Origin: Lentinus brumalis
Lineage: Eukaryota > Basidiomycota > Agaricomycetes > Polyporales > Polyporaceae
NCBI GenBank assembly: GCA_001792895.1
Contig: MARA01000001.1
Coordinates: 62,001 to 126,000, forward strand
DNA length: 64,000 nucleotides
Direction: 5' to 3'
Positions 55,190-64,000 of this stretch are shown here, in pieces. Each line of letters opens with the position of its first letter. The first letter of the stretch is position 1. Both the position numbers and the translations under genes were made by a program. The notes beneath the pieces were generated by a model, which was not told the DNA's origin, did not search any database, and was given only the letters and a program-made list of their open reading frames with translations.

Positions 55190-55640
55190 TCTTGCAGACA
55201 TGCTCGGCACATCTTAAGCTACTCCTCTGCCGCGAATGCGAGCCCAGACTATGAAACAAACGGCAATCCATCTTGGACAAACCTCAGACAACCGAACTGT
55301 CGTCAGTGGCACGACACATAGCCATTTCGTGGAACAGATGCACAGGCATGATTGCTATCAGTGCCGCCAAGGAGACCGGGACTCAGGTGCTCTGTCCGTT
55401 TATTAGGAGGCATCGATAGTAGCCACCCAACTGCCTAATCTGCAACCAATGTGCCACCGAGCGTGTAGCATACGTATAAAGCCATGTCCGTCAACGGGTT
55501 TTGCGACCAACTAACACGCCCCGGAATCACCAACCTCGATGAACAAAAATATCCTTCACAGCTACGAGCAAGCCTCCAGAAGCGAAGCTCCGGAGCGTCG
55601 GCCAACCGACGCTTGGGCGCCGAAGGTCGGGCATCGATTC
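55190..55640 (+). repeat. Diverged duplicated coding module, copy 2
   Basis: Matches copy 1 in order: 'GMIAISAAKE', 'TGCCACCGAGCG' at both places, and 'GITNLDEQKYPSQLRASLQ' facing 'CIINPDGQKSPQRLRRTIQ'. The first part has stop codons where copy 1 is open, so this copy is degenerate at its 5' end. It overlaps the start of the gene at 55539. Confidence 0.45.
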
Positions 55641-56016
55641 TGGCTGCTGCGTAGGCTGGTGACACCAGACGAAGACGAAGACGAAGAGAGGACGGTACGC
55701 GGTCGGAAGCGTTCCTACGAAGCGCAGTCTGCAGACTCACCTGTATATCCCGACCCAGGATGCACAGTCGAACTCCTGGTGCGAAATTGAGACTCGCGAC
55801 ACACTGGTCGAAAGGCCTGCCGATCCAGCGCCCATGAGGATTCCCGAGGGAACATCATTCGTGAGTGCATGACTTCAGTAGCCGTATGGCGTGAGGGGAG
55901 ACTCACCTCGTGCCAAGCAGATCTCAAAGCTGAAGGGCGGTCGTATCCACAGGCCGTCATTGAGTGACCTGTACCGCAAGGCTCGTAGGGCTCTGCGAAA
56001 GCTGAAGCGTTTGTGA
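55539..56016 (+). CDS. Hypothetical basic-tailed protein (117 aa)
   Basis: Exons 55539-55694, 55759-55860 and 55921-56016 with two phase-0 introns (64 and 60 nt, good borders). The protein has an acidic patch 'DEDEDEERT', a middle with 'RDTLVERPADPAPMRIPEG' and a strongly basic helical end ('YRKARRALRKLKRL'). Its first exon overlaps the duplicated module, where another frame is also open, so the reading frame of exon 1 is in doubt while exons 2 and 3 look sound. Unknown family. Confidence 0.4.
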
Positions 56017-56377
56017 TAGACGTTGATGACGGATCAGCGAGGAGGGAGAGGCGTTCGAAGGTTGACCGAATGATGGTTGACCGTGGTGTGTTGGGCAACT
56101 GTCCTGCAGATGTGTCGTGTAGAGGGCAAGCTTACAATGTACGAGGTCGCCAGGTCTAAATAGTTGATGGAGGTCACGCACCTTCGCTACAATTTACCAT
56201 CAAGTTCCCTCAACGCAACGTCCAAGGACCTGTGGTAAGCCAAGTCAACGTGTAGCAAGAGCCTGATGACCTCCCTTGATACGTTCATCCGCCTCTTGCG
56301 CCGCCCCACGATCTGTCTGGACGTTCAAAGCGAAACAATAAATAGACGGAAACCTCACATCCAGAAGCGTCCGACAA
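56017..56377. other. Intergenic, 3' flank of USO1
   Basis: No gene seen. It is the convergent flank of the 117-aa gene and USO1. Confidence 0.5.
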
Positions 56378-59300
56378 TCACTCCTCTTCCTCTTCCTCCT
56401 CGTCCTCATCACCATCATCCTCCGCCTCGTCTTCCGACACCTCCAATCCAGCCTGCCGCATGCGTTCCTTGTCCCTCCGCCGCTTGCTGTTGAGTTCGTC
56501 CAGCAGCACGAGCAGATCCTCCTGCTCCTTCTCGACATCGCGTTTCCGCTCGTCGCTGCTCTGCAGCTGCTCCGTCAGGGATGCGACTTGTGCGCGCAAG
56601 GCCTCTTGCTGCTCGGACATGACAAATGTTAGCCACAATGACGATTCGAACTGAGACGAGACGTACCTCGCTGGAGGTCGTCGACAGTGTCTTGAGCTGG
56701 CTCTGGAGCCTCTCGATCTCTGCCGCTTGATTGCGGATCACATCGCGGAGGGATGCAACGAGCATGGCGTTCTCTTGACCTGGGCAGAAGAATCAACTTT
56801 AGGTCTCACATATACTGACCCGTCTACACGTAATCCGTACCAGCCGCGGACGAGACAGAGTTCGGATCGACAACGATGGCCTTCTGAATCGTATCTACAT
56901 CGCCAGCACCACCACCGGTCAGCATACATGAACGACTTAGCCACGATGCACACTCACAGTAGTTCGACTTCCAGAAGTCGACAAACGCCCAATCGAACCA
57001 GATCTCGCCTTCCTCCACATCCTGCTGCGGCACGCCAGCCGATGGAGGACCTTGGTGCGGGTGATGTGTAGGCGCGTGCGAGCTCGGTGCCGGAACGACG
57101 ATGGTGTCTGGGCCAACTGCCTTGAACCGATCGTCGTCGCGTAGATGAATGATACGTCCAGACAGCATGTCAATGCCGAGACGGGTCAAGATGGGGTATA
57201 TGATCGCCCTGTGCGGCCTTAGCACGAATCGACCACATCGCTAGATGGAACGGACGTACCGCGTCACTTCTCCCGGTTCCCTGTTGAACTCGTAGCATAC
57301 TCCAAGCAGGAACGCACAGAGACCCGGGATCATCGCATCTTCTTCAGCGGTCTGGTTGATGGGTTCTACGAGCTGCATAGCGACACAGCGACGTTCAGCA
57401 GGCAGTCAAAGAGATGAGGGGGAATGCTTACCACGCCCAGCGCACCGGCCTCCAAGAACTCGCGCACCGCAGCGGGGTCCTCCCACAACCACTGGATAAG
57501 CAGGCACAGGTACCCGACGCACAACCTGTCCCACTCGCGGGCCTCGCGGGCCGGGATATCCTCGCGCGCTCGAGCCAGGAACGCCAACGAGAGGTGTTCG
57601 CTCAGTATCTGCAGCAAAGTCTGCGGCTCATCCTCGTCCGCTTCTGCGGCATCCGCCGCACCGCCGGCCGGGGGAGGTCCGCCATCTGCAGGAACGAAGA
57701 AGGCTCCGCTGTTCTGGCTAGACGCAACTCCAGCCTGTGGGACGATGGATCGTGCGAGCGCCTTAGCTCGTGGAGAGTAGCGGAGGAGATGAGCGAAGAG
57801 CAGGGTCGCGAAATGCGTCGACGTGACCGAGGAGAAGTTCAAAGGTGACACGGGTACGGTGGTGAGCGCATATAGCAGGGGCGTCACGGGTGCTTGAGAA
57901 CCTGGACGGCGGCCTTCAGCACATCGACGGAAGCTCGGGCAGAAGGACATACCTGGTTGTGAGATCATCGCCTGCACAATGGCCTCCGAGATCTCCTCTT
58001 TCTGCACGAAGTTCTGGGTGAAAGACACGGTCAGACTCCGCGAATAATGCAAATGTGGGGTTCCTGGTGGACGAACCTGGAAGATACCCAAAGCAGCGCC
58101 TCGCAGTTCCATCCCGTCCTTGGTCCGCCGCTCGCCGTCGATGATGGCATTGTATTCACCGTGAAGAATGAGCTCGACGAGAGCGTCCAAAGCCGAGGAC
58201 GGTTCGAGCCGGTCCCATTCCTCTCCGTTGGAGTCTGGAACTGGCATATACGGTGTTACTATCATCTCCGCCAGAGGCAGAGCCGACAGGTTGGAAGGGA
58301 CCAGACGGAGGGCCTGTCACATTCATTGTCAGCAGTGACGCTGCCGCGCATGGCCTGTATGATGTGAGTACGCACCTGCGTCTTGATATGTGTAGGAGCA
58401 TTCGATGAGAGGCCGAGTTCAGTCAGGCACCGTGTGCACGCAATAGACAGCCCATCTGGGGGCTGCGTTTCACGCGAAGTCAGTACAAGTGACGCAGCGA
58501 TGACATCGCTACTCACACCAGCGTGCCGCGCGAGCAGACCGATGATACCGACGGCGAGTGACACGTTCGCACGTTTCTGCGGGACGTCCCACAGTTGAAG
58601 AGCGAACTGCTGTGGAGTAGGCGTGTTGAACGGCAGGGAAGGAGGGAAGCCCACGAGGGACAGGAGCACAGGCGGGAGAGCAGACCCGCGGAAATAGCTC
58701 TGCGAGGGTAGGGTTTACCGGATCGCGCGCAAGGAGGCCGCACGAGGGAAGCTCGTCAGAGCGGGCGCATAAGCAGAGCATGACGGCAGTTCGTACTTGG
58801 TTCGATTGGTTGAAGCGGAGTAGGCCGTCTATACAAGTCAGCGCGTCTTGCACTACCACACCTCCCTCCAAACCCTGCTCGTTCACGATGATGTTGAACA
58901 GCTTCTCGAACGCGCCCTCAAACGCCATAATCTTCTGGATCTCCGGGCTTTGCGTGATGAGCGACTGGATGGTGAATATCGCCTCTGTGGGAGCATTAGA
59001 GTGTATCCAACTGGGAAGCGACTGCACTAGTGATAGGGAGACGCATGCACATTCATGTTACGGCAGTCAGGATCGCGAAGCCCAGAATTGCGACTATGGG
59101 TATGGACACTCCTCGGGACGGAGATCGTCTGAGCGACTTCGTCCGGCGGACTGCCCGCCAGACCATCCGCCCGCCAAAGGACGTCGAGTCCTGCCCAAAA
59201 GCCACAAAAGGTCACAGTGACGGATGCGACAGCCCACACTTTGCTCACTACCACGGCCGACCTCATTCGGCTGGTCAGCAGGACTGGCATATACGCTACG

Positions 59301-60121
59301 TGATATGCTAATCTTCATGTCCTGGATCTATGCCACCGCTGTGAACTTGCTTGACAGCGCGACGCTGCGTACACTTGACACCGGCAATTCCACACCGGGC
59401 TTCATACTTCCGGTGACCCCTGCCAGGAGTCAAAAGTTGGCATGATATGATAGTGGGGAGCGTCGGGCAGGGCTTGCGGATGACGGGGTGCATTACGGGT
59501 GGTCGCGCCGCCGTTACATGTCCAGAAGACTTCATAGACACCCTGGCCGCAGCATACAATCAACATAGAGCACGCACCATTTCGAATGATCTCCCGTTTG
59601 TCTTCTAGCAAAGCAATCAAGCTGGTGACCCCGACAGGTGCCTTCAGGAAGTACGCCTGCACGACCTGCCTCCGGTTCTGCAGGAGTGTCGAGAGAAACT
59701 GGAGTGCCGAGTACCTCAGGTAGAACGAGTGGTCGGCGAGCAGAGTAAACAGTTTCTGAGGGACCTTCTCCTCGGCCAGAACAGTGTCGGTATTCTTGTA
59801 GCCAAGCTCGCGGGACGCTGCCGGCGCGTTCTCCTCGACTTCGCAGAGGGTGATCAGGGTCTCGAGCACGGCCTTCCCGATGTCCGCATCCACCTCCGCG
59901 TCGTTCTGCAGCACATCTATGAGGCCAGGGAGAGCAAGTTCCGCGACGTCGGCCTTGCAGTCGCGAGCGAGGCCCTTGAGCGCAAGTACTGCTGCGCGCC
60001 GGTCGGCGAGGAGTGTCGACGGCGAGAGACGATCAGCGAGACGAGAGATGGTGTCTGCAGCAGACTGAGGCTGTCCAGTAGGGCCGCGGAGTGCGATGTT
60101 AATCTGAGAGAGGAACTCCAT
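56378..60121 (-). CDS. USO1: Vesicle-tethering factor Uso1/p115
   Basis: Twelve exons (60121-59578, 58984-58797, 58699-58517, 58462-58376, 58313-58077, 58013-57953, 57901-57432, 57372-57260, 57208-56958, 56894-56841, 56779-56667, 56608-56378) give 843 aa. Residues 1-~680 are the armadillo-type globular head: 'MEFLSQINIALRGPTGQPQS' opens it, with 'AFEGAFEKLFNII' and 'TPQQFALQLWDVPQKRANV' further on. A coiled coil follows (~735-820) and the protein ends in a run of Glu/Asp, as in animal p115, where the acidic end binds GM130. Uso1/p115 tethers ER-derived COPII vesicles to the Golgi with Ypt1/Rab1. The protein is shorter than human p115 (962 aa) and much shorter than yeast Uso1 (1790 aa), mostly in the coil. 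The first intron (593 nt) is ten times longer than the others. Confidence 0.92.
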
Positions 60122-63100
60122 GAGTCGTGCTCGTCGTGGCCGACGATGAGGTCGAGCTTGAGCTCGCTGCGCAGCTCGACGCACGCGCCGATGCTCACGA
60201 GCGCCAATCATGACGCCACGTGGTTAGGCGGTACGCGTTTTCGATCCCCCATCGTCGAGCTTTTCGAACCTACTTTCGTCTCCATCCACTTCGCTTTCCT
60301 TCTTCTCCCTCACACTTTGCTCACACTGGCAAAACTGAGGTACATACCTCCTCCAATATCCAGGATATTTTCTACGCCTAATGAGCTCGTGAATCTTTGT
60401 TTGCTGCCGTCGTCCTCGTGAATACGGACGGGAGATTCAAGTAGATGGGGTTCGTGGCACTGGGATGCGCACCGGAATGTGACGTTGACCACAGTTGACG
60501 GAGCAGAAGGCTCGCATGACTTGTCAAGAAGATATCACGATCATAGCACGACAAGATCGACGTGTCCGCTCGTTTCCGAAGACTTCTGCGTTCAAGTTCG
60601 CCTGTCCCGACGTAGCAGGATGTGATCATCTGGTAGCTGCGATCCTACTCGCCTTTCTGACTGTTCGGCTCTACAGGGGTAAGACGTTGACTAACCCATG
60701 AACCTGTGGATCCGGCGGGATGCATGCGTTAAAGCCGATCCCTCCAACGTGGCATCCGACCGAGTTCGCCACATCTCAGGTTCGATCATGGATCGATCGA
60801 AGTAGCGGTCGTACCAGTAAGACTCTTGGAACGTGCGGCCAAGTACGGCTCCTCCTTCAAACTGCAAGAACATGGGGAGCAGCGAAGCACATAGTACCTG
60901 CTCATGTACAACACGGGCTAGCTCCTGCTCTCGAGCCCCGTGCCGGTCCCGGTCAATGACGACTGGATGCTTCTGAGATGCAAAAGTCCTTGACAAATGA
61001 CCCTGAGCATCTGTGCTGGAAGCACAAGTTTCCTTTCAGTCAGCATCGCTGCTGACTCGGAGTGGCCCTACAGCATATGGGTCCGCGCAGCCAAGGCTGC
61101 GGAGACTCCCATTCATCTGACACAGCGAACAGCTATCCCTATGCAGGTTAGACATCCCATCCCTGAGCCCTCCGATCAGACCGTCAGAAATCTGTGGTGG
61201 CACCGCTAGATGGTGGAGTACGGCGTTACGCTATACTGACGGCGAGGTAATTGATAAAACATGAGAAGCCGGTCCTCGGAAGATACGTAAAGTATGCACT
61301 CTTTCTGGATACTCGTCTACCGGAGGTTTTCATCCGACTGACGCTCCCTGCAGGTCAGTACAGCCGAGGAAAAGTTGGTTCCCACCTGCTTGTCGTGACA
61401 TCATCTGCAGAGGAACCGCAGTCCGCCTTCTATTGTGTCTCGGCGCACAACGACCTTCTCGCACTAGTCTGGGCGGTGAGCAATGCCAAACGCTTGTCCA
61501 TGTGCCACTGACATAGGCCACTATTTCAAAAGTCAGGGATTTCCACTTCTCCGGCACCCAAGCTGGACCCTCTCGGGGCCCAGGGAATGAGATGACCGCT
61601 GGCAGCCTTGCATCATCGTCCTCGCCTGGATGTGCCATCGTACCCGAATGATAGCCACTCGAGCAGAACCGAGCGAGCGATCGTCTCTCTTCCTGACCGT
61701 CAAAACTCGGCCTCCGGGTGTCAGCCTACCTCCACGCTGCGTCATTGTTGCTGCCACCCGCCCGGTTGCACCATCTTCACTACCCGCCGCCCTTCGGATC
61801 CACGGACGCGATTCATGGCGCGAACGTGGCCCCCACCAGCACCAGCACCGATCATTTCTGCCGCTGCCGAACACCTGTCTGCATGTCGTCTTGCAAGATG
61901 TAGCGAGATACAGCAACTCCCCGCGTTCACGCGTATCTCTTCGGCCCGTATCCTGCGTCAAGCACCATCTCTCAACGAGCTAGTGCGAGCACGCAGGACG
62001 CCTACCGGCGCGATCTCCCTCCACCGCGCATTATCCCCACTCGCCGGACAGACGTCTAACCAACCTGAAGGCCCGAAGCCGTATCGACATCTCCTTTTGT
62101 TCCTGACGCACGCTGATGCTGAACCTTGCACTTAAGCAGCGCCACCAAGTGTTCTAGCTCCCCGAATCTGTCGACGCCTCTGGCGCGCTCGATCGAGGTA
62201 GGCATAGCCTGTTTTTTATCAGCACGACCTATCTCGCCCTCGAACTTCTCAGCAGGGTCCCCCGCCCCGCGTGGAACAGTACCCGCCCGGGCGTACCGCT
62301 GAGCGCGTCGGACACCGAAACCAAACGGCGCACGCCCCACGCCGCCCTCGGGTCCCCCCACACACGCCATCTGGGCACCGTCAAACGCCCCCACAAGTGA
62401 CACACTCAAACGCGTCGCACGACCCCACCGAACCCCAGCTGCGATCGCCGTGTCCGCCGAGCTCGGAAACGGTAAACCCAGCCGGCCGCCCCGCCGACCG
62501 TGCCGCTCCGCGATCGCCCAGCGTCCATCCTCCGCGGGAGCAAAACAATCAAGTCGACTGCCTTCCACGTATAGTCTGGCACCGAAGCCCTGTCCCGAAC
62601 ATGCCGAAACAGTCCGCCTCGCACCCAGTCTACTTATGTGCGCCAGAGAATCAGAGATCCAGCCACATCGGAAGCCTCCTCCCTCGATCACCGATCTGGG
62701 GAAGCCCGCGAGCCACGACACACAGGGGCCCCCGTCTCCCCGCTCGGTTTGTTTCGCGTTGTCAGCGCGGGTCGCCCACAGAGGTCGCACTCTTCCCGTT
62801 CTGTGCGCAGGAGGACACGTGGCTACTCGACGCCGCGCATCTCAGAGCATCAGAGCGAACTGGACGTAGCCTCCAGGTCCTGCGCCGCGCGGTCGGTCCA
62901 GTTGAGACCACACGGATGTTCTCACCGTCTGTCAGCCTAGCTGAACCTACCCTCGACCAGGCGTTTCGAGCGAGCGGGGCGTGTCCCTTGGCGTCAGTGT
63001 CCCCGGAGAGTCGGATGAGAAGTCATATTCAGTATATACTCAACATACATGGTTAGATGCTACAGACCGTGACGCATACGAGGGATCAGCGGAGGCGGGA

Positions 63101-63366
63101 CACGCAGTATGATACAAATCCGGGAGCGGTGGAGAGAGACTAGGAAGACTGCAGACTAGTGCGATCGCCAAACATAGTAAGGCGGTAAATAATGCTATCC
63201 AAGATGTGCGGGGTGGTGTCGATGATGAAGGGAAGGGAAGGGGATGGTGGGATGAATGCAGGCGGAGTCCATGATGATGATGATAATGCATAGGCCAAGG
63301 TCCGGAGCCAGGCCGTCGAACGCGGAGCGATGCCATAAGGGCAGCCAGAGCAAGAGAGGCTCGGAA
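60122..63366. other. Long gene-poor stretch
   Basis: No gene with a credible start and exon chain is found. The longest minus-strand frame, 62056-62790 (245 codons), covers a very GC-rich block (about 62150-62850) where long frames arise on both strands by chance; its last 60 codons ('RFGELEHLVALLKCKVQHQ') look slightly coding-like. The 5' part is the promoter of USO1. AT-rich DNA with ATG/GAT triplet repeats (about 63270-63290) lies near the right end. Confidence 0.35.
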
Positions 63367-64000
63367 TCAGAGAGCCACGCCGGTTTTGTCACCGAGCCAC
63401 TCCTCCCAGAGCGCGCTCCGTGCGATATCGGTAGCCATGAGCTTCGCAAACTCGATCACGCGCCACACGTCCCTGAAGTCGCTGGCGAGGCCGAGGCTGA
63501 TGCGCACCACGCCGAGCTCGCGGCCCATCCGCTGCTCAAACGCACGAAGTGTCGCGTCGCATGGCAGGTCGGACATGGCCTGCCGCAGCCCCAGAAGAGC
63601 CGCGGCACCGCCGGGATTGCACATGCAGCCCGTGCGTAACGAAATGTTGTGCTGCTGTGCGGCGTACTCGACGAACGAGTTCGGGATCATCTGTCCGGAA
63701 GGCTGTTGACAGAAGCGTAAGCACGCTTGCGGACAGGTATCAGAATAGATCTGGACGTACGAAGAGGAAGAGAAGCGCGACGACCGAGCCGGAGTCGGAC
63801 TGTTCGCCGACACTTCGGACGACTTTGCTCGGTTGGCGGGAGAGGATCTGGACGACAGGTGCGCCAGTTGTGTCGTGTCGCAGTTCGGATAGTGACGTAA
63901 TGAGGTGGCGCGTGAGTGAAGAGAGGCGCAGAGGAAGGAAGGGGAGGTATGCGGAGAGGAAACGCAGGCCGTCGGTGATTGCAGGTAGGTTTAGATAGTT
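63367..64000 (-). CDS. PLP-dependent aminotransferase class V, molybdenum-cofactor-sulfurase-like (3' end)
   Basis: C-terminal part of a gene that enters from the right edge. The exon from 64000 to about 63763 reads 'ITDGLRFLSAYLPFL' and onward to 'SVVALLFLF'. A phase-0 intron starting GTACGTCC is followed by the last exon (about 63704-63367), with 'FVEYAAQQHNISLRTGCMCNPGGAAALL' split around the key Cys, then 'RISLGLASDFRDVWRVIEF' and the stop at 63367. The 'RTGCMCNPG' motif is the signature of the NifS-like domain of molybdenum cofactor sulfurases and related fungal class V transferases. The PLP-lysine lies outside the window. There is no C-terminal MOSC domain after it, so this is the MOSC-less type common in basidiomycetes. 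Confidence 0.8.

Noticed and set aside
58985..59577. Nested gene or snoRNA in the long USO1 intron
   Set aside because: Open frames are short and on both strands, and I found no paired C/D or H/ACA boxes.
62056..62790. 245-codon minus-strand frame as a gene
   Set aside because: It lies in a very GC-rich block where long frames also open on the plus strand (62271-63056). No motif, start context or splice sites support it.
1..64000. CRISPR array, bacterial operon or prophage
   Set aside because: No spaced direct repeats, Shine-Dalgarno sites or phage genes; the intron-rich gene structure is fungal.

Overview
The window looks like nuclear DNA of a filamentous basidiomycete, most likely an Agaricomycete of the polypore type. 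Its genes are dense and cut by many 45-65 nt introns (GTRNGT donors, CTRAY branch sites, CAG/TAG acceptors). It carries an intronless nuclear-type tRNA-Ile(AAU), a Ty3/gypsy chromovirus, and conserved eukaryotic genes: a Uso1/p115 vesicle tether, an FSH1 serine hydrolase, an SR-rich WGKYGII protein and a PLP-dependent molybdenum-cofactor-sulfurase-like enzyme. The taxonomic guess rests on gene structure and recall, not on a database search.

Positions 1-41242 are dominated by two unrelated, lineage-specific protein families that I cannot match to a named domain; I call them A and B. Family A (5 copies) has an N-terminal Cys pair, a 'PGD..S.H.PI' block, an 'RP..V' block, an 'LP.I...F.V...H..I' block, an 'H.H..P.W' block and a variable disordered tail. 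Family B (11 copies) has an N-box ('AVxRxDPxxMV ... KKYLVYL'), a core ('WCRY..(6).TLRP...GI..DMV.PI.PN ... FPF.NC..W'), a Ser/Pro-rich linker and a C-box ('FGW..D(6).PLVD.W.(3).HL...IPSP.EL'). All five A genes stand head-to-head with a B gene across a 348-480 bp promoter: B0/A1, B3/A2, A3/B14, B24/A4 and A5/B31. Six further B genes have no visible A partner (B16, B22, B28, B35, B38 and the frameshifted B41). Intron positions and phases are conserved within each family. Several tails of both families end near a short motif of the form [ST][YF]Axx[LMV]. This paired, expanding and decaying multigene array is the main candidate for an undescribed system; its function is unknown, and a self/non-self or conflict-type role is only a guess.

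Single-copy genes sit between the array members: a Ser/Thr-rich single-pass membrane protein (7445-9404), an ankyrin-like PPxY protein (9878-11097), the tRNA (11414-11486) and the SR-rich protein (18441-19643). From 42 kb on the window is more ordinary: a 104-aa hypothetical gene (42433-42865), then an FSH1 hydrolase gene (44173-51381) whose fifth intron carries a complete 6026-bp gypsy element with identical LTRs, a GATAG target duplication and one uninterrupted gag-pol-chromodomain frame. After that come a six-exon 258-aa orphan gene, a diverged duplicated module on either side of an opposite-strand gene, the 12-exon USO1 gene (843 aa) and, at the right edge, the 3' end of the PLP enzyme.
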